DNA of 23,633 bases from Phoronis australis (Eukaryota; Phoronida; Phoronidae): positions 1-23,633 of the forward strand of contig NMRA01001331.1 in assembly GCA_002633005.1 (NCBI GenBank). Reading direction: 5' to 3'. The translations under genes were made by a program, and so were the position numbers. The notes beneath the pieces are model-generated. The model worked only from the letters and a program-made list of their open reading frames with translations. It did no database searches and was not told the origin of the DNA. This document shows positions 1 through 10,261 of the stretch, one piece after another; position 1 is the stretch's first letter, and each line of letters begins with the position of its first letter.

Positions 1-532
1 GAAGAGAAAAATCACACATCACCATCTGCTGCAAATCATACTACCGAGAGCATTTCGAAGCCACGTTGCTGTCATACTAATAAATTACTGAACTTTAATT
101 CCACTGAATTTGTAAGGTAGTGATCAATTCACCGTGTCCTCAATAAGAAGGGCACATATACTACACTGTAGGTCTCAATTAAAGATCCTGTCAGAGATTT
201 CAAATCAAATATGACAACAAACAATGTACATCAATTAAAGTTCTCAGAAACATGTTTTTCAGAGAAAAAAGTTTACATTCATTGGAAACCTTATTGCAAT
301 ACAATCTATTACTCTAAACTGATTCATATCCATTTGAAAATTTCTGAGAACAAGCTCCGGAGCATGAATTTCGAAAACAGAACTTCCTGGGTGGGTATTT
401 CTAGTACAATTTAGGAATCAAATGAAACATTAAGTGAGAATGAAGAAACAATCAAGTCAACACAATATTTATGCATTCAACAAATGTGAAAAATAAAATT
501 TAGATTCACCTGACAAGACACTAGTGACTTAC
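1..532 (-). other. TRNAU1AP intron 5, 5' part
   Basis: Begins with the donor at 532-527 and runs off the window. No exon-like segment or repeat was recognised here. The 67-codon plus-strand open frame at 211-414 has no recognisable motif or splice context. Confidence 0.6.
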
Positions 533-636
533 CTTTAGCATTTCTAACGGAGCTGTACCTTGACGCAAAGGTCTCAAATAGCTTATAATCATCAACATCT
601 TCAGTCAAATCTTTAACAAAGAGCGAATATTCAGGC
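533..636 (-). CDS. TRNAU1AP: TRNAU1AP coding exon 5 (start of RRM2)
   Basis: Acceptor TTTCAATTTCAG and donor GTAAGT, 104 nt, phase 2 in and 1 out. It encodes PEYSLFVKDLTEDVDDYKLF and then ETFASRYSSVRNAKG. Human reads PEYSLFVGDLTPDVDD. The next exon (RNP1 of RRM2) was not found between 1 and 532 and should lie left of the window. Confidence 0.9.
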
Positions 637-3600
637 CTGAAATTGAAACAGAGGGCGTAACCAAGAACTATTTGACCTTTTGAGAAAATCTTAGGCTAGT
701 AGCCACACATGAAGAGCAAAACAGAAATATTTCACAAATTCTAACCAGCACAGGGTAAGTGGATAATGCTTAACTAAAGAACACAATCCTCAAGCTACCA
801 AAAAAACACAATATATGTCATCCTAAAACTACCTTGAGGTGGTGATGTGGAAACAACATTTCTAAAATCTAGTGACCTACTTACACCAAGCTCTAGCCTG
901 TTTACTTTGGCATGACGTTTTCGGTCAGTCATAACTCCGACCACCTTCGGGTGTTTCAGCATTCTTAGAAGAACAAGCATGGGTGTACGGTACACTTAAG
1001 ATGGCCATCGATGGTGGTCTACAGCTTAGAGTACTGAACTCGTAATCTAAAGGTCACAGCTTGCGCCAAAAAAATACAAAAGTGCTCATCATTGACCACC
1101 ATGAGTGTACCACACACCCGTGCTAGTTCCTCTAAGAATGCTGTAATAGCTGGAGATGGCCGGAGAAATGACCGACCGAAAATGTCACGCCAAATTAAAT
1201 AGACCGGTAGACTTAATTTGTAAATGACGAAACCACAACATATTCAATAAATTAGTTATATCACTTTAGTGCTACTTTGGCAGATCAAAAATGGCCAACT
1301 TTACAGTCAAAGATAACACAAAAAAGAACAGGGTTCTGTTTCATGAAAAGCGACTCAAGACTGAAGCCAGAAGTTTCGTCTTACACTCAACAGTATTTCT
1401 GAACAAGAGCAACGCAGAGCGTTGAAATGCGCCCACAATTGCACCGCATACCGTATCCTTCTAGGGTTGTTTATTGGTACCATAAAGTGGCCAGTAGAGG
1501 GCATGTAGTATGTTGTACTTTGCAAAATGGAAAGGCATGGTCCTTGTCTCCTCAATAGGCTAGGGGCAAAACGTGAGTAATCTTCATAATACAAGCACAT
1601 GCTATACACCTGTTGCTTAAAGCACCACAGAAACATAGAATTAAAAACAAATTTACCAACATACGAGATTAGCACAGCATTAGAATGCCAGAAACAAATT
1701 TCTACTTGGAACTTTTCCTTCATAGTCACGAAGTAACACAAAGTACACAACTGAAGAAAATACAGAGGTCAATGTAAAATACTAAAATTGCCACTAGAGG
1801 CAAATACTAAAATTGCCACTAGAGGAATACTGGTAGTCAGAATCATCCTAAAGTCGTCATCGTCCATTGTCAACATCACATAAATACACTTGCTAAATTT
1901 AGTAAAGATCCTGCAAACGGTTTGGGAGATACAGCCATGGGCGCAAAAAAAAAAAAACTACCACTAGGAGGCGCCACAGTAGTCCAAATCATCTGAAAAT
2001 CATTGTCAGCTGTCTTCCTTATAGTAAGCACATACACGCCAATTTTCACAATCATCCTTTGAGCGGTTTGGTTGATAGAGGGGTGGACGCAAAAATACAG
2101 ACTCGAAAACAGTAAAAATGGCCACTAGGTGGCGCAAACTATGTCGAATCCATCTGAAAACAGGAGGATAGCGTCATCTCACTAATAGGTGCCTACATAC
2201 CAAATTTCATGAAAATCCGTTAAGGACTTTTGAAGATACAAAGGTAAGCGTAAAAAACTAAAATTGCCACCAGGGGGCACACCGGTAGTCGGATCCGTCC
2301 AAAAGTCGTCATCTTCCGTTGTTAACATCATATAAATATACTTACACAATTTCGTAAAGATCCTGCGAACGGTTTAGGAGATACAGCCATAGGCGCAAAA
2401 AAACAAAACTGCCACTAGGAGGCGCCACAGTAGTCGAAATCGTCGGAAAATCATCGTCAACCGTCCTCTACATAGTAAGCATATACATGCCAATTTTCAC
2501 AATCATCCTTTGAGCGGTTTGGTTGATAGAGGGGTGGACGCACAAAAACAGACTCGAAAACACTAAAAATGGCCACTAGGTGGCGCAAACTATGTCGAAT
2601 CCATCTGAAAACGGGAGGATAGCGTCATCTCACTAATAGGTGCCTACATACCAAATTTCATGAAAATCCAATAAGGACTTGTGAAGATACAAAGGTAAGC
2701 GTAAAAAAATTAAAATTGCCACTAGGGGGCACACCGGTAGTCGGATCCGTCCAAAAGTCGTCATCTTCCGTTGTTAACATCATATAAATATACTTACACA
2801 ATTTCGTAAAGATCCTGCGAACGGTTTAGGAGATACAGCCATAGGCGCAAAAAAAAAAAAACTGCCACTAGGAGGCGCCACAGTAGTCGAAATCGTCGGA
2901 AAATCATCGTCAACCGTCCTCTACATAGTAAGCACATACATGCCAATTTTCACAATCATCCTTTGAGCGGTTTGGTTGATAGAGGGGTGGAAGCACAAAA
3001 ACAGACTCGAAAACAGTAAAAATGGCCACTAGGTGGCGCAAACTATGTCGAATCCATCCGAAAACGGCAGGATAGCGTCATCTCACTACTAGGTGCCTAC
3101 ATACCAAATTTCATGAAAATCCGTTCAGGACTTTTGAAGATACAAAGGTAAGCGTAAAAAACTAAAATTGCCACTAGGGGGCACACCGGTAGTCGGATCC
3201 GTCCGAAAGTTCGCACATGCCGTCCCATTCATGAATGGAACATATGTGCCAAATTTCATGAACGTATGTCAAAGGGTTTTGGAGATAGAGCAGCGGACGC
3301 CGGACGCCGGACGCCGGACGGACGCCGCCCGGACGGACGGACGGACGGACGGACGGACGGACGGACGGACGGACGGACGGACGGACAGAGATGACGGCAT
3401 AATGCGTCCACATATAAATATGTGGGCGCATAAAAATTGTTTTTTCACATTAGGAAAAGTACAGGGTCTTTGAAAATGTACTCCTAATTGTTTCTAGTAG
3501 CTCAGATGATTTGTAACAACTATTATGGTGGCAAAATGCTAATTACATAACACCTTGGCTGCCATACTAACTTTCATATCAATTCCCTTTCATTCTTGGT

Positions 3601-6600
3601 CTGACGTGAGGGAAGACTACTCAGATGGTGAATTTGGCTTCCACCCAGCTGCCACGACTAGGAATTTCATGCCATTTTGTCTGCTGCCGGGTACTGAAGC
3701 TATTGCTTTAAATTAGTTACTTCAATTTTTGTCTGTTCTGTTTGCAAAGTAGCAATATTAGCACTAGACTGACCCAACCTACATGAGATCAGGGCAGTTA
3801 TGAAGTGTATTTGTTTGAACAGAAAACTTGAGGACATTCCAGAAAGTACCAGCATATTAGTACCGGCCAACTCAAGAGTTCATCGCAAGTCAAAGCTGGG
3901 TCATAAGAACAGACATTACGTTGGATATTTTGTTTGAGCAGACTTGTGTATGTTTAGTCATTGACAAGTAATAAAGTAACTAAATTGAACCAGTCACAGT
4001 TTACGATCGCACTGAATGCTATTAGCACAGGTCAACACAGGTCAACGACGACCCGTACCAATCCATCTACTGGGGACAATGTGATGATGATAAGTAGTGA
4101 AAAAATTCCCAAACTACATGTACTGTATACAACAATCTAAGGTCTGAATATTCAAAAGCATAAATCCAGATACTTTCAAAATGTATCAACTTTCATACAA
4201 ACCATGAGCATCAGTCTATAACTTGAAACTGCCGTGGCAATCAAAAGCATGAATCTAATTTTTGTTTTTTAAGAATATCACCCTATAACACTACTTGAAA
4301 TCGTCTGGATATTTATAGCCATAAGCCTGTTTGTTAACCTGCCCAGGCAAGGCCTACGGACAGTATTACATTCTTGAAAAACTGGAACAATATTAGTAAC
4401 TTATGAGTTAAAACAAGTCACACTGAAAACTTTATGAGTCACTTACACAGACAAGTGTTCACGACCGTAACTTGCATGGTTTAACTTGAACCGAACAGGC
4501 TGAAAAAAACAGATTATTTATAATAGCATAGCAATAAATGAGAACCAGTTTATTAATGTGAAAGCAGGAAGACTCACTGGTATTGCACGGTGATACCAGG
4601 CGATGACTTGTGTCGACTCACAAGACACCTATAGTAGCCGCTTTTAAAGCGATCCAGTGCCCAGTTGCATGAAACAGTCCTAAATAGAGACTGAACTAAG
4701 TTCCCTAAATTTTCTGCGCATTTTTTTTGTTCTTTACTCACAGATATAAAATTTTCCTATCATTTTATTTTTATTATGAGCTCCTCTTTGGCTAGTGACA
4801 TTTTCCAATAACTAGGAACTGAGACCTTAATTCAGACAAAATAAATAGGGGTTTAGCTTTTAAATTAGATCCCAACTTATTGTCAATAATATTGAAAATT
4901 CAACGTAGCGATTACTCTCCGTTTGTATCGAAGCCAAAAATTGACTTAGTAATGAGACTCAAACAGCATAAGAAAGGACATTCAGTGTTTTCGCAAGCCC
5001 ACAAAGATGCAGTAGATTTAGGGAACATAGTTGAGTCCCTATATGCGACTGTTTCATGCAACCAAGCACTAGGGTCTGTTTAATGAAAAATGACTGGAGA
5101 TTCAGGACAGAAATTTGGTGTTGCGTACCCCACAACTATTTCTGAAAAATAACTTCAACTCACTTTCACAAAAGGCAAAGCGTGTTCTCAGTTCGACAGT
5201 GGTACCACAAACAGAGTTAATAGGATATAAACACTCTACACTCTCCAATGTTATACTCATCATTTCTTGCCCTTACTTTATAGCAGTGGGTCGCATCGGG
5301 AGGTTTTAAGTCAAGACATTTTGACAAATAAATCATGACTTTACAAGACAGTTTACTACAGTTGACTATTCAAAAGTCATTTAGTGTGGCAGTCCCAAAA
5401 ATGTACACAGGAATTATATGAAATAAGAGCACAGGGGAATTGTATTATTGAAAACTAATGGTGGCTTTCTAATTTCAAGTTATCCCAAATTTTGATTCGC
5501 AAGGCACAGAAGTTTTATCATTGCGGAAAGAAAAATGACGCATTTTCAGACCAAATGCAACCAACATTCATATGCTGTCCAGAATGACAATTTATTTCTC
5601 ATTAATTAATATGCTCAGGACCTGCACAGAGTTGCTTTCACATGGTGAAAAAACACAACAATCTTCGTTCCTTGAATTAGTCATTTTTTTCTAACCTTTA
5701 AACCTTACAATACAAACTTTGGGTTCCTCCGAATGAAAAACCTGATTAGGTCCCAGTAGAGTAAATTTCTGGTACTCATATTACAACCTAGTTCACGTAC
5801 ATGTTAGGGAAACCCTGCAAACAACGAAAAATTGGTTGTCTCTAAACCGAATTCAGTGATAACAACAAAACTTTTTCTAACCTTTAAACAAGTAAATATT
5901 TTACTCTAAACTCACTCAATAGAACAAATTACAAGTCATACATACGGGATTTGTCATTGGAACGATTTTATTGTTCAGTTTCAACATTGTGTGCAGTGCA
6001 GTCTTTTCATCGGTCAAGTCAACAAAACAATAGGGGGCAGCACTCCTGAAATAAATGTACCAATAACAGCTCAACAATAAAAAGCAGAGGCTAAAATAAA
6101 ATGTATCTATTTTGAGAAGCCAGTCTGTAAATTTGAAACAGAAATGGAACTATTTGGTCATTGAGGCTAATAGAGACTTTTGAAAATAGATATGGCCTTG
6201 TCTAAAATAAAAAAGGTGAACATTGCACTTAATTATAACAAATTTAATGAAAAAGCTTCTAAAGGTAGAGAGTAGACATTTTCTCAACAAATGGCAAATT
6301 TTTCTAATCTTTGAAACAATTTTGTTCTTAAAAAACAGCTCAGAATGAAACATACCAAAAATCTGTCAGAAACGGGTAATACAACACTGTGTAACATGCA
6401 GTCAGTCTAGATTAGTTTTCCACTGACTTCATTACATAAGGCATGAGAAAAACGTTACATACCTAACAGTCTACGCGATTCAAATTTGAAAGATGGATAT
6501 TTGAAATACCTAAATCCCTGTAGCATTTTTGCTGAAAAACGTAGGGTTTTTCAAGAAAACTTGACTCTGGCATAACTTCTATGGATACATTTGAAATGTT

Positions 6601-9600
6601 TCCTGAAGTGTATTTTTAACCATTTCGCTGAGCACCCAAGGAAACGCAGTTAAAGGAGACCCCACTATCCAGAGTCTATAGCCCAAGTGACAATGCTCAG
6701 ATCTACTGAAGCACCTCTGAGTCATAAAATTCCCTAAAATTGCAAGCATTACTGGACTATAATTAGCAAAAAGTATCCACTTACATCTATCTCACAAATA
6801 TCACGCCCTTGATACATAATTGAATTTATTAAATGCATTTTACTGATGCCTATGACTATGATCGGATAGCATTTAATGGACTAAACCTTGATCCCAAGGT
6901 TTCATTTCGCTTGCTTGAACGCAACACAGAATTAAAGATCATGCAGACTGCATTTTGCAGATTTTCAATATTACATACACATACATGTAAAGTGAAGAGT
7001 TCAAAACTATGACCTTAATTGTTGATCATAAGCCCATTTGGCATTCAATTATGATTTTACAGATATTTCTCCAATTAAAAACTGAAGATAACTGTAAACC
7101 AGTTCGTGAATTTTTCAAAAATTCAATATTCACATATCGTACAAGTTACACCTATATTTTTCACTGCTACTGTAAGCATTATTTATCTGCTAAATATGCA
7201 AGTTATCTGGGACCATTTCAATTATGTGACAAATCTTTATTGGCCACTTTCAGGCTTCTGGATTTTCGGTGCTTTAAGCAGTTTTGATAATCGATTATTA
7301 CTTAATTCGCAGGAGGTTGAGATTGAGAACATTGCTTTTATGATTCCGATTTATTTTCCTTTGAGCATCATAGATATCAGCCATGAAGAATGAAGACTTG
7401 CGATGAGGTTTGAAAAAGGCACTTTGATGGATAATGTCCAAGAATAAACAAAAATCTGAGACACCGTTGCTCTCAGTTAATTGTAGTTTTGGAATTTAAT
7501 GTTTGAAGCAAAAAAATTAATTCTCACAAAAAACGCGGAGTTCATGCGATTACATACGATTGCATGATGTTTCATGAAATAAAATAAAAGTCTTTTCAAT
7601 CATTGAGGATTTAATAAACATACTTTCAAGGTTTGAACAGGAAAAGTTAAAAAGTTATTTGATGAAATGTGAAAGGACTTCACAAAGCTTGAACATCACT
7701 TTAATGCCAGACATTTAGTTCACCAAATCTTCTTGATAGTTACCAGAGCGTTAAAAAGAACACAATTCAATGTAACTTTTATTTTCAATATTTTCTTGGT
7801 GTTATTTCTCATTATCATACTTTAATTAACTAAATCAATCATTGCAGCTTGTGTATCATACATATATAAGCCTCGATATAATGATACATTTTTGGGCTTA
7901 ATTCTTCGCACTGTTAGTGCATTGCATTGTCTTATATTTGTGTTGCAATAAAGATACAATTCTGAATGAACGCATGTGCACTTACTCATTTTTTCGTATC
8001 ATTTTTACTTTCTTCACTTCAACGCCCATCTGCTCAAATGCTGTGATGATAAACATTTCATGCATATAAGGTTCCAACTAAAACAGAAGATTCAGGAAAT
8101 AACGCATCAACTTTCAGGCAAACAAATAAACAAATAGTTCAATGTTGTCAGCAGATAGTGGTTCAAACAAACAACAGTTGAGTATGGTAAAATCTCATCA
8201 ATTTCGAACAAAATAATTGCCAAAATTGAACTTTTTTATTTTTCAAGGGCTTCTAACATTGTTGTGAAAACCCAAAATTTTTCAAAATATTTTTGTTGGT
8301 AGTCATGGTTACGGTACAGAACTTAGATTTCGCAAACCATCAACCTACCTGGTAACTTTATAACATTCGTGAAAAAATGAGGTGAGAAATTCCACCTGTC
8401 CAGCAAGTTGCATCCTAAATTGGTCACCATACTGACTAACAAGTCACAAATTTTAAGATTATTTACTCACATGCTAAAGCACAAGTAATAACACCTTAGC
8501 CTTCATAACAAATTCGAATGGTTTGGCCAACAGAGGAGTCAGACAGTGCAGGATATGTGGCAGGCTTTGGCAAAATTTGTTTTTGACAATCCAATACATA
8601 TAACAATGAATGAACAGTACGACATGAAAAACATCGAACTACATTCACAAAATAACACTTAGCACCAAATTTTGCTGTTTGTGAATAAGCATCAACATTT
8701 TTCATCTACTCACGTAATTGCATAATGGACAAAAATGTGAGACACAACCCAAAAATTCTGATATTCATGTTAAAGCAACTACAATCCCACATTCCATCCA
8801 AAAAGTTACTCTTCATTTAGGCCACCAATACTACTGCAATATTGGGATGAACTTGTTCTTTTCTCAGGTGAGAAATGATTTCTGAGAAGTGACACTTCAT
8901 TATTCACCCATGCTTGACATATGATACACCACCGCAGGCCAATTTGAAGCTGAGCCTGATTTCAGACAATAACTGTCAATTCTTTCAAAATACTGAAATC
9001 ATCTTTAGATGGAAGAAAGACCAATTTCATAATGGTCAGTGGTCAGGAAGGCCGTGGGTTCATGTAGCTGCTTAAACAATGGTTTAATGTTGTGCACAAA
9101 CACTGATTAACCAGTAGCGCACTCTGTAGACACAACGAGGAACTCATGAACAAGAGAACATGCAAGTGAGGCCTAGACAGGGTCTCCCATCAGTGCTGCC
9201 TCCTCTCAATATGTCTGGCAGACAGATGACCTCTTCATAACCCTCTGCATGTTTTTGTTTGACCTAGGCCCCACTGACTCTAATTTCCTTTGCAGAATGA
9301 ACATTTATCTGTACTGAAATGATTTAAAGACAATTGCTTCCAAAGCTGTCCACATACACTGGAAAGGTAATGCACAATAGCAGCATTTTGATAGTTTAGC
9401 TAGGATAAAATGAAACATGCAGAAAATCTTCCAGAATACTGATTAGCATACCACTTCCTAGTGTAGGCCAGTAAAAGTCTAGTAAGTGGGTCTTTCTTCA
9501 AAATGACTGCCGAGAACATGTTTTCACTGAATAATAGCAATGGCCATAATTTAGTGAAACTGTCAGCCATTTTCAAAAAGGACCCGTTTACTTAACTGTT

Positions 9601-10261
9601 ACCGTGTAATCCTACTCTGATAGCAAACATGCGGCCACTCAAGTAATATGTCGGTGAGACTGGAACACTCAAGTAATACATCGGTGAGACTGGAACACTC
9701 AAGTTATATGTCGGTGAGACTGGAACACTCAATTGTGAGACAGAGTTTACTGTTTCCATTCCAAAAGTAAAGATTTCTTGCCGTGGCAGTATTCGGATAG
9801 ACGGGTCCCCGATTTAAAATTGATTTGAGAACCTGTTACTACCACTGGATAATGGTCATTGTTCAGTGGGAGTAACTAGTTCTCAAATCAGGGACCCATA
9901 TATTCGACTATTACCCTCGCGGCAAGTACTTTGGCTGTTCTTGTCTTCCGTCTGCACAACGCACTATTGCCACTGCCACCACAGGCACCTTTAACCAGGT
10001 GCTCCTCATCGCATTATAATATATAGAACCTTCTACCTATTATAGTCTACCGTGGAGCAGCTGATGAAAGTGCCTGTGCTTCAACAGGCACTGCACAAAC
10101 TCAGACTCAGAGTGTTGGCAAGAAGCTTTACTAACATGAGCCAGGCAGGATCAGTATAAATAAGAATGACAAAAACACAACATATGTGAAGTTAAACCAT
10201 GAAACCAAATTAAAAATAATACATCGCCCATCCAAATCGTCGAAGGACTCATTGACGACAT
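533..10261 (-). CDS. TRNAU1AP: TRNAU1AP (SECp43), 5' part; five exons, partial at left window edge
   Basis: tRNA-selenocysteine 1-associated protein. In animals it associates with tRNA[Ser]Sec and the selenocysteine synthesis and insertion machinery. Assembled on the minus strand: 10261-10223, 8077-7986, 6045-5946, 4499-4447, 636-533. All junctions are GT-AG and phases are 0/2/0/2/1, giving 388 nt (about 129 aa). RRM1 begins with RNP2 'IWMGDLEPYM' across the exon 1/2 junction and has RNP1-like 'PYCFVDL' in exon 3. 'RFKLNHASYG' follows (human has RFKLNYATYG, from memory). RRM2 starts with 'PEYSLFVKDLTEDVDD' in exon 5. The human order is the same, and exon boundaries give no gaps. Odd points: the usual Gly of RRM2 RNP2 (LFVGDL) is Lys here, and RNP1 of RRM1 ends DL rather than EF. 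The RRM2 C-terminal half and the Tyr-rich tail are outside the window. The orthology call rests on remembered human sequence; another SECp43-family RRM protein is the only real alternative. Confidence 0.9.
889..1213. mobile_element. Foldback element with tRNA-like core
   Basis: Two arms of about 100 bp (about 899-997 and 1104-1200, possibly reaching 889 and 1213) are imperfect inverted copies. Both contain the blocks GGCRTGAC, TTTTCGGTC and AGCATTCTTAGA (or the reverse complement). An inner perfect 9-bp pair, ATGGTGGTC (1012-1020) and GACCACCAT (1094-1102), tightens the fold. The roughly 75-bp centre resembles a decayed tRNA. No transposase is present. It is probably a non-autonomous palindromic element. 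Confidence 0.6.
1012..1068 (+). pseudogene. tRNA-like / SINE-head-like relic inside the foldback element
   Basis: The order of parts resembles a tRNA: an A-box-like stretch CAGCTTAGAGTACTG, an anticodon-arm-like ACTCGTAAT (CGT at the anticodon position), then AGGTCACAGCTTGCGCC in the place of the variable loop and a degenerate B box (expected GGTTCGANTCC). The B box is too damaged for a functional tRNA. It could be a SINE head captured between the arms, or a chance resemblance. Confidence 0.3.
1781..3293. repeat. Higher-order tandem satellite: three monomers of about 145, 161 and 146 bp (452-bp period)
   Basis: The anchor CCACTAG (or CCACCAG) recurs at 1816, 1961, 2122, 2268, 2412, 2573, 2719, 2865, 3025 and 3171. 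Spacings are 145, 161, 146, 144, 161, 146, 146, 160 and 146. The monomers share the scheme GCCACTAGGNGGC ... GTCGNATCC ... CCAAATTTCATGAAAATCC ... GNAGATAC ... GCGNAAAA. ACTCGAAAAC at 2101, 2552 and 3005 gives the 451/453-bp higher order. A 25-bp piece of the first monomer is doubled at 1791/1816. Sits entirely in TRNAU1AP intron 4. Confidence 0.85.
3294..3386. repeat. Microsatellite: (GGACGCC)n followed by about 14 GGAC units
   Basis: The last satellite monomer runs into GGACGCC units (about 3294-3325) and then perfect GGAC from 3331 to about 3386. Such a tail on a dispersed repeat resembles the 3' end of a mobile unit. The long frames reading RTDG on one strand and SVRP on the other are only this repeat in translation. 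Confidence 0.9.
3402..3431. repeat. Terminal hairpin, 14-bp arms, 2-nt loop
   Basis: ATGCGTCCACATAT (3402-3415) and ATATGTGGGCGCAT (3418-3431) are inverted copies with one mismatch, separated by AA. Lies about 15 bp past the GGAC tract and is likely the end of the same repeat unit. Confidence 0.7.
4447..4499 (-). CDS. TRNAU1AP: TRNAU1AP coding exon 4 (inter-RRM linker)
   Basis: A 53-nt micro-exon with acceptor TTTTTTTCAG and a consensus donor GTAAGT. It encodes PVRFKLNHASYGREHLS plus two bases of a Val codon. The RFKLN.A.YG signature is the diagnostic end of SECp43 RRM1. A GT two bases earlier is a possible alternative donor, but only GT|GTAAGT gives the phase exon 5 needs. Confidence 0.88.
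4500..5945 (-). other. TRNAU1AP intron 3
   Basis: Contains the TTAA-flanked MITE (4644-5083). The rest, 5084-5945, is AT-rich with no feature I can support. Confidence 0.75.
4644..5083. mobile_element. TTAA-flanked MITE with about 75-bp terminal inverted repeats
   Basis: The left arm (4644-about 4719) and reverse-complemented right arm (5083 down to about 5006) align throughout. Both begin TTAA, have six variable bases, then a CC(A/T)AGTGC-like block, GTTGCATGAAACAGTC and TTCCCTAAAT. TTAA at both outer ends (4644-4647, 5080-5083) fits a target-site duplication of the piggyBac type, although the terminal bases are not the usual CCC. The 67-codon frame inside (4880-5083) runs into the right arm and is not a gene. 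No transposase is present. Confidence 0.72.
5946..6045 (-). CDS. TRNAU1AP: TRNAU1AP coding exon 3 (RRM1, RNP1)
   Basis: Acceptor TTATTTCAG and donor GTATGT, 100 nt, phase 2 in and 0 out. The split codon GA|G gives Glu. It then encodes SAAPYCFVDLTDEKTALH and LNNKIVPMTNP, corresponding to human [27 protein letters not shown]. The RNP1 aromatic pair Tyr and Phe is kept. This exon is clearly diverged but in register. Confidence 0.87.
6046..7985 (-). other. TRNAU1AP intron 2
   Basis: About 1.9 kb of AT-rich sequence. Overlapping plus-strand open frames at 7009-7393 have low-complexity composition and no family motif. I see no repeat array or additional exon. Confidence 0.7.
7986..8077 (-). CDS. 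TRNAU1AP: TRNAU1AP coding exon 2 (RRM1)
   Basis: Acceptor TGTTTTAG and donor GTAAGTG, 92 nt, phase 0 in and 2 out. It encodes LEPYMHEMFIITAFEQMG and then VKKVKMIRKN, the first helix and second strand of RRM1 (human: LEPYMDENFISRAFATMG ... VKIIRN). Clear family match. Confidence 0.9.
9637..9732. repeat. 30-bp tandem repeat, about 3.2 copies
   Basis: The unit CACTCAAGTAATATGTCGGT plus GAGACTGGAA begins at 9637, 9667 and 9697, and a partial fourth copy starts at 9727. Copies differ by a few substitutions (TATG/TACA, TAAT/TTAT). Located in TRNAU1AP intron 1. Confidence 0.85.
9777..9926. mobile_element. Foldback MITE FB1
   Basis: Inverted ends CTTGCCG (9777-9783) and CGGCAAG (9920-9926) enclose inverted blocks GGGTCCC...GATTTGAGAAC and GTTCTCAAATC...GGGACCC. 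An inner CCACTG/CAGTGG pair adds to the fold. It shares its GAGAAC/GGGTCCC core with FB3 and FB4. Confidence 0.65.
10223..10261 (-). CDS. TRNAU1AP: TRNAU1AP coding exon 1
   Basis: Encodes MSSMSPSTIWMGD. It ends at donor GTATTA (complement of 10217-10222) in phase 0. The ATG is at 10261-10259 with A at -3 (AAAATGT), a fair start context. The WMGD end is the start of RRM1 RNP2 and reads on into exon 2 (LEPYM), matching human LWMGDLEPYM. A second in-frame Met four codons in could also serve as the start. Confidence 0.88.

Larger units (their letters stand above)
637..4446 (-). other. TRNAU1AP intron 4, rich in repeats
   Basis: A 3.8 kb intron holding a foldback element (about 889-1213), the higher-order satellite (about 1781-3293), the (GGAC)n tract (3294-3386) and its terminal hairpin (3402-3431). 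From 3432 to 4446 I see only ordinary AT-rich intron sequence. Confidence 0.75.
8078..10222 (-). other. TRNAU1AP intron 1
   Basis: About 2.1 kb. It contains a 30-bp tandem repeat (9637-9732), a foldback element (9777-9926) and a smaller inverted pair CACAGGCAC / GTGCCTGTG (9980-9988 and 10070-10078). Nothing recognisable at 8078-9636. Confidence 0.7.

Noticed and set aside
1012-1068. Functional tRNA-Thr gene
   Set aside because: The B box is damaged and the T-arm and acceptor stem do not form properly; kept only as a tRNA-like relic.
1355-1750. Minus-strand 131-codon frame, the longest in the window
   Set aside because: On the strand of TRNAU1AP but no RRM, no homology to the expected protein and no fitting splice phase; the known exons already join on either side.
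3168-3473. 101-codon plus-strand frame and the 85-codon minus-strand frame over the same place
   Set aside because: Both are translations of the (GGAC)n microsatellite and satellite end, with repeated RTDG or SVRP units. No coding evidence.
7009-7393. Two overlapping plus-strand frames of about 93 codons
   Set aside because: AT-driven composition, within a TRNAU1AP intron, opposite strand, no recognisable family.
9637-9732. CRISPR-like array
   Set aside because: Units are directly tandem with no spacers and the DNA is clearly eukaryotic.
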